A stretch of 64,000 bases of DNA, taken from positions 1 to 64,000 of the IMG/VR virus record IMGVR_UViG_3300046096_000285, one strand, 5' to 3'. The notes beneath the pieces were generated by a model. It saw only the letters and a list, made by a program, of their open reading frames with translations. It was not told the DNA's origin and did no database searches. Of this stretch, positions 1 to 7,713 are shown in pieces. Each line of letters begins with the position of its first letter. Position 1 is the first letter of the stretch. The stretch comes from a virus. A program made the translations under genes and the position numbers.

Positions 1-58
1 CGCTACCTACTGTAAATACATCATTTACAGAGGGTGAATCCGGAAAATTGATTGCCAT
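1..58 (-). CDS. Tail fibre-like structural protein, N-terminus only
   Basis: Only the first 19 codons lie in the window; the gene runs off the left edge. The start (MAINFPDSPSVNDVFTVGS) resembles the N-termini of many phage tail-fibre and appendage proteins. AGGA lies about 7 nt before the ATG. It is the last visible gene of the minus-strand tail operon, downstream of the gene ending at 98. Too short for a firm call. Confidence 0.55.
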   Translation of the reverse strand, partial: MAINFPDSPSVNDVFTVGS

Positions 59-97
59 TGATATCCTAGGTAGAAGGGCTACTCTATTTTATCATGG

Positions 98-454
98 TTA
101 CTCGGTTGGTGTAGGTAGCTCCACTACGATCCATGATAGAGATTCTTCATCCCATGAGTAAATCTGACCATCAGTTGGCATAGCTTCTGGAGCTTCCCAT
201 AGTGCTGTCTCTGGGTTTAGGTCCCATGACTCAAATGGCTTTGGTGGTACGAATGCATCGATAGATGCGTCGTAGGTGTAGCCAATGCCTGCATAGTTCT
301 TACGAATGTTGCCATTGTAAGAAGTTTTAACCCAGGTTCCACCGAGGTTGTCAACTAGCCACTGGTAACCTTCGTCACCGTTTGGGTCATTGTTGTCTGT
401 AACAAGTACGCGTAGTACTACGTTGTTCTCATCAATTTCAGCGAAATGTGCCAT
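98..454 (-). CDS. Small virion-associated protein, likely tail-fibre accessory
   Basis: 118 aa. It contains the segment NYAGIGYTYDASIDAFVPPKPF followed by a WDLNPETALWEAP-type Trp/Pro-rich stretch, a pattern known from small structural proteins of aquatic phages that sit beside tail fibres. No signal peptide or membrane segment. It lies in the minus-strand tail operon after a small coiled-coil-like gene. A structural or assembly role is inferred from family resemblance and neighbours. Confidence 0.6.
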   Translation of the reverse strand: MAHFAEIDENNVVLRVLVTDNNDPNGDEGYQWLVDNLGGTWVKTSYNGNIRKNYAGIGYTYDASIDAFVPPKPFESWDLNPETALWEAPEAMPTDGQIYSWDEESLSWIVVELPTPTE

Positions 455-463
455 TTTTTCTCC

Positions 464-700
464 TTAAGGAACTAGTAGTGCTGCTTCTTCAGCAGTTAGT
501 TTTGCGCCAGTAGTAAGTTTAGTGATTGCAGATGCCTTTAGTGCGGCAATACGTGCAACTTCTGCTTCGCGTGCAGCCTGCTCTTCGGCAGCTGCTGCAA
601 TCTGAACTTCGCGTTCAGCGATCTCCTCTGGGGTGAGCGGAACGATAGTCTGCTCTCCAGTGTTGCCGTCCCATACGGCCTTGGTTAGAACTTCACTCAT
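464..700 (-). CDS. Small Ala/Glu-rich helical protein in tail-fibre operon
   Basis: 78 aa. The middle (about residues 25-55) is a long Ala/Glu-rich helix (EEIAEREVQIAAAAEEQAAR) and the end reads KLTAEEAALLV, as in small tail-fibre assembly or chaperone-like proteins. It sits 9 bp after the glycine-rich fibre gene and 9 bp before the next structural gene. A chaperone role is inference. Confidence 0.5.
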   Translation of the reverse strand: MSEVLTKAVWDGNTGEQTIVPLTPEEIAEREVQIAAAAEEQAAREAEVARIAALKASAITKLTTGAKLTAEEAALLVP

Positions 701-709
701 AATATTTCC

Positions 710-2050
710 TTAGAATGTGATTGAACCTGATGCGGTCCAAGTATAGATCTTGTACCCATTAGTATAGTTTACCACAGGGTTTCCTGTTGTGGCTGTTGGA
801 TTTGCAAAGATGTCTGGGTAGCGGATAACTACTACACCAGAGCCACCAGCGCCACCGGCAGCCTGATTATTACCTCCACCGCCAGAACCAGTTGTCATAA
901 TTGCAGACCCTGCAGCGCCACCGCTATTAGTACCGGCACCACCACCGCCAGAGCCACCAGCAGCAGAAGTATTGCTGCCTCCACCGCCACCGCCGGCTCT
1001 AATAGTAGCAAAACCAGTTATTGTGCTGGATATTCCTGAGCCTCCAGCGCCGCCTACTCCAGCAGAAGTGCCAGTTCCGTAGCCGTTTGCGCCTACTGCG
1101 CCTGCCCCACCGCCACCGCCTCCAGCGCCGTATGAGGTATTGTCAGTTCCTCCAGCGCCACCAGCAAATCCTTGCGCTGATGTCCCAGTACCACCAGCAT
1201 CGGTGCGTCCAGAGGTTCCACCACCCGAGCCACCATTGCCACCAATCTTTACATAACCAGCACCCGAGCCACCGCCGATAGATGTAATGCTTGAAAATAC
1301 TGAGTTTGAACCAGCACCGCCATTTGCGTTGCTTGAACCGCCAGCGCCTCCTGCCCCAACTGTAACCGTGTATGCGGTTCCCGCAGATACTGAGAGTTGA
1401 GGCTCTGGCGATGAATTAGCCCCAGAAGTTCCAGCGTTAGTTCGATAACCACCAGCACCTCCTCCACCACCATGACCGGAACCGCCACCGGCACCACCAG
1501 CGACTACCAAATACTCAACAGTAGGAGTAGCGCCAGAACCAGAGGGAGCGAGCCTGTTAATACCGTAAAGAGAAGCTGTTGAATACTGCACGAAGTTGGC
1601 AGAACTTTGTAGCGTAAAAGAGAGGCTAGTGATAGCAGCAACGTTAGACCATAGTCCAGACACAAGCATGTCATATGCTGTAGTCCCGTTATTTTCTACA
1701 ATTGTCTGAATCTCGTAGTTTTTATATGCAGCACTTGCGTAGTTAGGGATATATACGCTAGACGTAGTGAACACGTTGGAGGTAGTACTAGTGCCGTTAA
1801 CATCTCCAAAATAGTTAGGCACGCCATCTGAGTTTGAACTGGCTGTAGCGCCATTGCCATAAAGTCGCCTATTGCTAAATCCAGTAGCATTGCCATTGAA
1901 TGTTACGTAACTAGAAATCCCATTGCCGGTGAGGTCTGTCCTAGCAGAGATTACTAAATATAAATCAGTATATACCTGAGGAATATTAGAAAAAATTATA
2001 GTAGAGGTACTAGCATTTAATGTCTGCGTAGAGATAAGTGTGTAACTCAT
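710..2050 (-). CDS. Glycine-rich tail fibre (block 2, gene C')
   Basis: 446 aa. Residues 1-165 form a beta-rich module (IFSNIPQVYTDLYLVISART ... ATLYGI-like end) shared by six neighbouring proteins. Residues about 175-410 are an extreme poly-glycine/Ser domain (GGGGGAGG repeats), and the last 40 residues form a short beta cap. Start chosen at MSYTLIS because its ATG overlaps the upstream TGA by 4 nt (2047-2050); longer in-frame starts reach into the previous gene. Glycine-rich domains of this kind occur in receptor-binding fibres and adhesins. Paralogue of 3938-5230. Confidence 0.7.
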   Translation of the reverse strand: MSYTLISTQTLNASTSTIIFSNIPQVYTDLYLVISARTDLTGNGISSYVTFNGNATGFSNRRLYGNGATASSNSDGVPNYFGDVNGTSTTSNVFTTSSVYIPNYASAAYKNYEIQTIVENNGTTAYDMLVSGLWSNVAAITSLSFTLQSSANFVQYSTASLYGINRLAPSGSGATPTVEYLVVAGGAGGGSGHGGGGGAGGYRTNAGTSGANSSPEPQLSVSAGTAYTVTVGAGGAGGSSNANGGAGSNSVFSSITSIGGGSGAGYVKIGGNGGSGGGTSGRTDAGGTGTSAQGFAGGAGGTDNTSYGAGGGGGGAGAVGANGYGTGTSAGVGGAGGSGISSTITGFATIRAGGGGGGSNTSAAGGSGGGGAGTNSGGAAGSAIMTTGSGGGGNNQAAGGAGGSGVVVIRYPDIFANPTATTGNPVVNYTNGYKIYTWTASGSITF

Positions 2051-2550
2051 GCTAGAACTCCGTAAAGTGTGAAGGTAGAGCCAGCGGTGAATGATGCCCC
2101 ACCTGTATACGTCGTCATAGATATTGAAGTGACGGGAGCCAACGACGTCCATTTTCCAACTTCAAGCACTTGAACTGAGTTTGGCTGAGTACTTACTACA
2201 ATAAGTGTTTTTTGCTTATCCGAAGCCGAATATTCCATGATGTTAATCCTCTGAGTGTTCCACACATTGCTCGCTCCGGTGGCTCCGACTGAAGTAATTG
2301 GAATTAGGTTAGCGGAATTGCCTCCGAAAGCAGAAGAGTTATTGCCCACTAAGTCCACTCTAGAGTAGTTAGATCCTGAATCGCCGTTGAAATACATATA
2401 ACCGTAGTCCTCTGTGTTTGAAGCAGTACTTCTGCTTGAGACGACTAATACTAGGTCAGCATACGTTTGTGGGACATTGCTGAATAGTACGGTAGGCGAG
2501 TCGACCGTCAGGGTGATTTTCCCTATTAAAGCTTGCGCATCGGACATCAT
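2047..2550 (-). CDS. Small beta-sandwich tail-fibre protein (block 2, gene B')
   Basis: 167 aa, consisting only of the shared module: FSNVPQTYADLVLVVSSRS near the start, SGSNYSRVDL in the middle and GSTFTLYGVLA at the end. It lacks the glycine-rich insertion of its neighbours. The ATG overlaps the stop of the upstream gene by 1 nt and its stop overlaps the next ATG by 4 nt, so translation is probably coupled. Closest local relative is 5227-5721, which ends in the same residues. Confidence 0.65.
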   Translation of the reverse strand: MMSDAQALIGKITLTVDSPTVLFSNVPQTYADLVLVVSSRSTASNTEDYGYMYFNGDSGSNYSRVDLVGNNSSAFGGNSANLIPITSVGATGASNVWNTQRINIMEYSASDKQKTLIVVSTQPNSVQVLEVGKWTSLAPVTSISMTTYTGGASFTAGSTFTLYGVLA

Positions 2551-3923
2551 TAACCTCTAATCCCATATAGAGAGATACGTGAACCAGCAGCAAGTTGGCT
2601 GGTAACACCTGCATAACACTTTACAGTGAGACTAGTGACCGCGGCTGTCGATACCCAAACGCCGGACCCTAAAGTAACTTGTTTTTTATACGAGTCCGTA
2701 GCACCGCTGATAGATCTAACTGTTTTATACTTTGAGGTATTCGCAAAGTCGTAGATGTCCGCAATGATGACGCCATAATTTCCTGAAGAATAATTTACGT
2801 CTGGAGTATTGATAGAGATATTCACGCCAGGGAAGTTTGTTGATTGAAACTTACCCGAGCTAGCGCTGGTTCCGTCACTAGTAAGCCAGTGTGAGTTGTA
2901 GTTGGTATACGTAGTGTCTGCGTTGAAACTTATAGCTACGTTATCGCCTCCAGCGTTTCCAGTATTACGTGGAGTAATACGAAGCTGTAAATGCTTATAT
3001 TGGCTAGCCGGGAGTCCTGCAAAAGTAACTGAAGTCTGCGCCGAGGTAAGTCTAACTGTTCCAATAAGTTCGAAGATGTCAGTGCTAGCTGTGATTGCTT
3101 CCTTAGCATATCGTACAACAACAATACCGGAGCCGCCGTTGCCACCACCGCCTCCCCAAGCGCCTACGGTGTTGTTACCGCCACCACCATTACCGCCGTT
3201 ACCAGACCAAGCCGCTGCTGATGCTCCAGCTTCTTGTCCGCTAGCGCTTCCGCCATCGCCGCCCGTGGCATAGGTGCTTGAAGTTCCAGAAATGGTACTG
3301 GTTGCTCCTGCACCCCCGCTCTGCCCGCTTGCTGCAGCAGTTTTACCACCGCCACCAGCGCCAACGCGGCTGGAAGTTCCCGCAGACTGAAAACCTGCAT
3401 TACCTTCGCCGGAAATACCTGTACCAGCTAGAGCGCTGTAACCACCGTTACCACCACCAGAACCACCATTACCACCAGCAGAGCCGGCACCATTAGCACC
3501 TCCACCTCCACCAGTAGTTGAAAAACTTGAAATGCTTGAAGATCCACCTGAAGGAGATGCGCCATCTGCTGACCCTGTTGCAGCAGGGTTGCCTGGACCA
3601 CCGGCTCCAACTAGAACTGACAAAGAGCCGGTCAGTGTAGTTGCCACTACTTTCATACCACCAGCTCCACCACCACCACCACCGCGAGCTGAACCAAAGC
3701 CAGGGCCACCGCCACCGCCTCCAGATATTAATAATATGTCTGCAGTCAATGAACCGCCAGAAACTGATAGCGTTCCGCTAGTTAGAAAAGTTCTGTAATA
3801 GTAAGTCGAGTCCTCGGATAGGTTTCCACCAGAAACTACGGGTGCGATTGTAGTACCAGTAGATATATTTCGATATCTGATTGGAGCAGCTATGTTGCTC
3901 TTGCTCATTCTATTTACGGTCAT
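2550..3923 (-). CDS. Glycine-rich tail fibre with C-terminal beta module (block 2, gene A')
   Basis: 457 aa. Residues 1-65 are a short N-terminal region, about 65-270 are poly-glycine/Ser, and about 285-457 form the beta module (TSVTFAGLPASQYKHLQLRI ... GSRISLYGIRG) that makes up all of its paralogue 5721-6314. The glycine-rich domain therefore looks inserted in front of an A-type module. The start at 3923 is supported by a leaderless promoter: TAAAAT then 6 nt then ATG. A second ATG lies 5 codons in. Confidence 0.68.
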   Translation of the reverse strand: MTVNRMSKSNIAAPIRYRNISTGTTIAPVVSGGNLSEDSTYYYRTFLTSGTLSVSGGSLTADILLISGGGGGGPGFGSARGGGGGGAGGMKVVATTLTGSLSVLVGAGGPGNPAATGSADGASPSGGSSSISSFSTTGGGGGANGAGSAGGNGGSGGGNGGYSALAGTGISGEGNAGFQSAGTSSRVGAGGGGKTAAASGQSGGAGATSTISGTSSTYATGGDGGSASGQEAGASAAAWSGNGGNGGGGNNTVGAWGGGGGNGGSGIVVVRYAKEAITASTDIFELIGTVRLTSAQTSVTFAGLPASQYKHLQLRITPRNTGNAGGDNVAISFNADTTYTNYNSHWLTSDGTSASSGKFQSTNFPGVNISINTPDVNYSSGNYGVIIADIYDFANTSKYKTVRSISGATDSYKKQVTLGSGVWVSTAAVTSLTVKCYAGVTSQLAAGSRISLYGIRG

Positions 3924-3929
3924 AGGTCT

Positions 3930-3935
3930 ATTTTA
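3930..3935 (-). promoter_or_regulatory. -10 box of leaderless promoter for the 3923 fibre gene
   Basis: Read on the minus strand the sequence is TAAAAT-agacct-ATG, the same 6-nt spacing seen at many other genes here. It would let the second fibre block (A'B'C') be transcribed separately from the first. Confidence 0.5.
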
Positions 3936-3937
3936 CC

Positions 3938-5230
3938 TTACGCGTAACGGATTATGACGACCCCGGAACCACCAGCAGCACCAGAATACCCGCCACCACC
4001 ACCAGACCCAGTGTTTGCACTTGCAGCTGTTCCAGCTACCTGTGGGGAATACTTGCCACCAGACCCACCGCCAGCAGTGCCAGATCCGCCAGTGCCGGTA
4101 TTGTAGACACTACCACCACCACCACCAGCGTAGTAGTTATTAGATCCAGTACTAGTTGCCGAAGCCCATGATGTGTGTGTGGTCAGTCCGGCTCCACCGT
4201 CTCCACCGACCGAGGTCGTGCCGTTAACGCCGACAGCGCCAGCACCGCCACCGCCACCGCCGCCATATGCTCCACCGGTTTCGTTCGCTGCACCACCGGC
4301 ATAGCCTTGCCCCGCTGTTCCAGCGCCAAAAAGGTCTCCAGAACCAGAGCCACCGCCAGAACCACCAGAGGTACCAGCGATATTATTATTACCACCACCA
4401 CCACCACCGCCAACTGCGATGAATGAGTTAAGAGATGAGTTGCCACCAGTCCCGCCAGCGGCACCGCCAGAAGCATAGTTTGCGCCTGCGCCGCCTGCGC
4501 CTACAACTACAGAATATGCTGCTGAAGCTGTCAAGGTTTGAGTGTTTGCAATAAAACCACCAGCTCCACCGCCACCAGCAATTTCAGAACCGCCACCGCC
4601 ACCGCCAGCAATAATAAGGGTTTCGGCCGAAAGCGTAGTTGACGGTGTAAAGGTTCCTGAAGACTTGAAAACATGATAAGTGTATGCACCAGTCTGGTAT
4701 ATATCTCCCCCAGTTGCCTTAGCAGCCTTGCCGCCAAATGGCACTTTTGAGATGCCGTAAAGAGTTGCGGTTGAATACTGCACGAAGTTGGCGTTTAAAC
4801 TTAATGAGGTAATGGCTGATGTATTTGACCACAGCCCAGCGCCAATTAAGCCTAAGAATGCTGTGCCATTGTTTTCAGCAGTAACGTCCCAGGAAAGGAC
4901 TTTACTATTACTGCCTGCGTAGGCTGTAATGTCAAGTTGCATATTACCGAACTTGCTGGCGGTTGAGCCATTTCCATTAGTCCATAGCTCAATTGCAGAA
5001 TAACTTGTAGATACCGGGGTTGAGCCAGTTGTATACAAATACCTTTCAGTTTGGTTTGTAGATGCGCCATTAATCGAAAGAAGAACTGTTTGGTAAGCTC
5101 CAGCACCATCGCTAGTTCTGCCGCTAAGAACAAGCTTAAGGTCAGTATAGATTTGAGGAATCGAGTTAAACTGAATTGATGACGCACCACCAGCACCTAC
5201 AGTAACTTCTGCAATCTTTGTCATGCTCAT
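3938..5230 (-). CDS. Glycine-rich tail fibre (block 1, gene C)
   Basis: 430 aa. N-terminal beta module (IQFNSIPQIYTDLKLVLSGR, ending NFVQYSTATLYGI) about residues 1-165; poly-glycine/Ser domain about 205-420; ends GVVIIRYA. NFVQYSTA(T/S)LYGI is shared almost exactly with 710-2050, showing that the two are paralogues. The ATG overlaps the upstream TGA by 4 nt. Likely exposed fibre or adhesin; the glycine-rich segment may be variable between related phages. Confidence 0.7.
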   Translation of the reverse strand: MSMTKIAEVTVGAGGASSIQFNSIPQIYTDLKLVLSGRTSDGAGAYQTVLLSINGASTNQTERYLYTTGSTPVSTSYSAIELWTNGNGSTASKFGNMQLDITAYAGSNSKVLSWDVTAENNGTAFLGLIGAGLWSNTSAITSLSLNANFVQYSTATLYGISKVPFGGKAAKATGGDIYQTGAYTYHVFKSSGTFTPSTTLSAETLIIAGGGGGGSEIAGGGGAGGFIANTQTLTASAAYSVVVGAGGAGANYASGGAAGGTGGNSSLNSFIAVGGGGGGGNNNIAGTSGGSGGGSGSGDLFGAGTAGQGYAGGAANETGGAYGGGGGGGAGAVGVNGTTSVGGDGGAGLTTHTSWASATSTGSNNYYAGGGGGSVYNTGTGGSGTAGGGSGGKYSPQVAGTAASANTGSGGGGGYSGAAGGSGVVIIRYA

Positions 5231-5721
5231 GCTAGAACTCCATAAAGTGTAAATGTTGAGCCTGGTAAGTAGTCTCCGCTAGTTCCCGAAATGTAAAATT
5301 GCAAACTAGTGATTGCTGCCGTCGAAGCCCACCTAGACGCATAGGCGCTTACTGGATTGTAGCTGCTGCCTGCTCTAACCAGAAAAGTTTTATGCTTGTC
5401 TGTTTGTGTGTAGTCAAATATCTGCATAGTAGAAGTAATTATCGTGCTTGTGGAAGTGCCAGGCGCTGCATAATATAGAGAGTTTGTAGTGGCAGTTCCA
5501 GACACAGCGGAGCTGCCACTACCGTCCATGTATACAAGCGATATGTTGCCAGAGTCGCCATTTGGGTACAGGTGAGACTGCTTATCATTCGTGCTGTTAT
5601 GCATGACACTGATTACAAGAACGAGGTCCCTATAATTTTGTGGGATATTGGCAAAGGTCACGCCGGAGGCATTTGCACTTAGAGTAATATTTGCAATTGC
5701 TTGCATTGCTGGAGCGGCCAT
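5227..5721 (-). CDS. Small beta-sandwich tail-fibre protein (block 1, gene B)
   Basis: 164 aa. Shared module only: VTFANIPQNYRDLVLVISV near the start, NGDSGNISLVYMDG in the middle, GSTFTLYGVLA at the end. No glycine-rich region. It overlaps the genes on both sides by 1 and 4 nt. Paralogue of 2047-2550. Confidence 0.65.
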   Translation of the reverse strand: MAAPAMQAIANITLSANASGVTFANIPQNYRDLVLVISVMHNSTNDKQSHLYPNGDSGNISLVYMDGSGSSAVSGTATTNSLYYAAPGTSTSTIITSTMQIFDYTQTDKHKTFLVRAGSSYNPVSAYASRWASTAAITSLQFYISGTSGDYLPGSTFTLYGVLA

Positions 5722-6314
5722 TATTTAGCACCATATAGAGAGAAACGTGTACCAGAGGCTAAAGACGATCCGCCATACCCAGATAGAGTTATTGATGAGA
5801 TTGCAGCAGTTGACGACCAGGAGCCAGAGCGCAAAACGATATAATTTGCGGACTGAGCCATGCCAGTTAAGCTTTTAACGGTTTTATTCTTTACAGTTGA
5901 AAATGAGTCAAGAATGTCGATAATTGCAGCTCCAAAAGCGTAAGCAGCTCCTGTAGAACCTGGTGCTTCGCCGATAGTCATCGATGTCTGTGCACTAGTA
6001 TTTCCAGAAGCTAAAGCAGAGCTCCCGTTGCCATATAGCAAATGAGTCCAATAAGTTGCTCCCGTGTCATTATTAAAATTGATAGAAATATTTGAATCTG
6101 CTACAGCCTGAGTAGTTCTAGCAATTGCACGGATTTGAAGATGCTTATACTGACTGTACTCCTGCAAATTAGCAAATGTGACTGAGGTTTGTGGCGAGGC
6201 AATAACCTGTGAAGTAATCAGCTCGAAGTCGCTAACTTGACCGTTACCGGCAGCAGCATTAGAGTATTTAATCCAGTTGTTGATACTGGAGTTTGCAAGA
6301 GAGTAGATGCCCAT
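5721..6314 (-). CDS. Beta-sandwich tail-fibre protein (block 1, gene A)
   Basis: 197 aa. About 30 residues of leader, then the A-type module: TSVTFANLQEYSQYKHLQIR, NISINFNNDTG, VKNKTVKSLTG and GTRFSLYGAK at the end. It corresponds to the C-terminal third of 2550-3923 but lacks the glycine-rich part. First gene of the first fibre block. Confidence 0.65.
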   Translation of the reverse strand: MGIYSLANSSINNWIKYSNAAAGNGQVSDFELITSQVIASPQTSVTFANLQEYSQYKHLQIRAIARTTQAVADSNISINFNNDTGATYWTHLLYGNGSSALASGNTSAQTSMTIGEAPGSTGAAYAFGAAIIDILDSFSTVKNKTVKSLTGMAQSANYIVLRSGSWSSTAAISSITLSGYGGSSLASGTRFSLYGAK

Positions 6315-6325
6315 GGCTACTCCTA

Positions 6326-6658
6326 CTAAGCGATTTCAGAACCGAAGATGTTGATGCTAAAGTTCGAGCTTGAAGTGTAGACGGTCACGATATCAGTTGC
6401 TGCAAGTGTAATACCCAGAGTCAGAGTGGTCGAGTCAGAAGCTGCAACTGGAACATCATACGCAAGGTACTGAGCATTAGTCAAGGTAGCACCTGCTACG
6501 CGCACGGCAAGACGAAAAGACCCCACTCCTGTGGCACGATTAGCAATCACGATGGTGGAAATGACTGCGGATTTTCCAGCACCGACAGTGTAGATGTCAG
6601 TAGCTGTAGTCGCTCCAGGAGCAGACTGTGCTAGAACTTTATATGTTGCGGTCGCCAT
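6326..6658 (-). CDS. Small structural protein in tail operon
   Basis: 110 aa, rich in Ala/Thr/Val with alternating beta-type segments (VLAQSAPGATTATDIYTVGA, SAVISTIVIANRA). This type of small beta protein is common between tail-fibre genes of aquatic phages. No transmembrane segment or catalytic motif seen. Tail location is inferred from neighbours. Confidence 0.55.
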   Translation of the reverse strand: MATATYKVLAQSAPGATTATDIYTVGAGKSAVISTIVIANRATGVGSFRLAVRVAGATLTNAQYLAYDVPVAASDSTTLTLGITLAATDIVTVYTSSSNFSINIFGSEIA

Positions 6659-6661
6659 GCT

Positions 6662-7066
6662 TTATGCACCCATCAGTAGGAATGAACTAATTACTTCGCC
6701 ACCACTTGCAGCGGCACCATTTACCCAATTTGTACCGTCGTAGGTTAGGGTCTGACCTGTAGCTGCAGATGTGATGACTACGTCTGTCAAAGAGTCTAGG
6801 TTAGTAGTGGCTACGCCGTTTACCCAGGCAGTTCCGTTGTACTTGATAACATCGCCAGTAGTTGCGCTAGTTACCGTAACGTCAGTTAGGTCATCAATTG
6901 TTTGACCTGGTTTGAAATATGCAAGTGAAGTCCACGTAGTTACACCATTTCCAAGCTTTAGCTTGTTGGTATCGCTCTCGACTACTAGCTCTCCAGACGC
7001 AATCACTGGGTTAGCAGCAGTCCACTCAGCCGCGGTTCCGCGTCTTAGTTGAATTTGTACTGCCAT
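6662..7066 (-). CDS. Tail fibre with Mtd-type N-terminal motif
   Basis: 134 aa. It opens IQLRRGTAAEWTAANPVIAS followed by ESDTNKLKLGNGVTTW, the pattern of the N-terminal domain of phage tropism determinant and hyaluronidase-like fibre proteins. Two near-identical repeats follow (DLTDVTVTSATTGDVIKYNG and SLTDVVITSAATGQTLTYDG), each ending WVNG. The stop overlaps the next gene. Probably a fibre tip or adaptor. Confidence 0.65.
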   Translation of the reverse strand: MAVQIQLRRGTAAEWTAANPVIASGELVVESDTNKLKLGNGVTTWTSLAYFKPGQTIDDLTDVTVTSATTGDVIKYNGTAWVNGVATTNLDSLTDVVITSAATGQTLTYDGTNWVNGAAASGGEVISSFLLMGA

Positions 7067-7683
7067 TAGAAGCTACCTACATTTCCGCCGTCAAGTGGTG
7101 AGATACCGCCATAAATACTTGATGGGGTTCCTCCATCTATGTTACCATACGGTGCACCTGCCAAACCAGTAGGCCCTGTTATAGAGGCCCCTGCTGCACC
7201 AGTTGCACCTTGTACCCCCGTTGCGCCTGTTAGACCTGCCGTACCGGCTGGACCTGTAGGACCTGTTGCACCATTTACGCCAATAGTTCCATTAGTTCCA
7301 GCTGGGCCAGTTGGTCCAGTAACACCTTGAATACCCTGAGTGCCTGTTGGACCTGTAACAGATGGTCCAGTTGGGCCAACACCACCCTGAGGCCCTGTTG
7401 GGCCTGCATCGTTTTTTACTGGCTCGATCCAATATGAATCGTAATAGATGTAGGTTGCACCCTCGGTTGAGTTAAACCAAACATCGCCAGCGGTTGGGTT
7501 TGTAGGAGGTGTATCTGAGATTGTGTATGAGCCACCGCCACCTTGTAGGGGTTCCCAGACTGTACCGTTATAGACGTATACAGTTGACTCGTCTGTTCTA
7601 AAAAAGAGATCGCCAGTTCGACCTACCGACGGGTTAGTTACTCCGGTCGGTAGGCCTACTGGTGTTAAAAACTTTTTTGACAA
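7066..7683 (-). CDS. Collagen-like tail fibre
   Basis: 205 aa. Two short SF/W-type repeats first ([20 protein letters not shown] and [21 protein letters not shown]), then a collagen-like tract at about residues 92-170 with G-P-T-G-P repeats, then a glycine-rich tail. Gly-X-Y tracts in phage fibres form triple helices that act as rigid shafts. The ATG overlaps the 6662-7066 start region by one base. Confidence 0.7.
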   Translation of the reverse strand: MSKKFLTPVGLPTGVTNPSVGRTGDLFFRTDESTVYVYNGTVWEPLQGGGGSYTISDTPPTNPTAGDVWFNSTEGATYIYYDSYWIEPVKNDAGPTGPQGGVGPTGPSVTGPTGTQGIQGVTGPTGPAGTNGTIGVNGATGPTGPAGTAGLTGATGVQGATGAAGASITGPTGLAGAPYGNIDGGTPSSIYGGISPLDGGNVGSF

Positions 7684-7713
7684 AGTAGTCCTCAGTTAGG
7701 TATTACTTCTATA

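Noticed and set aside
2902-3798. Plus-strand Pro-rich ORFs opposite the tail-fibre genes
   Set aside because: They are the complements of GGT/GGA glycine codons in the fibre genes, without ribosome sites.
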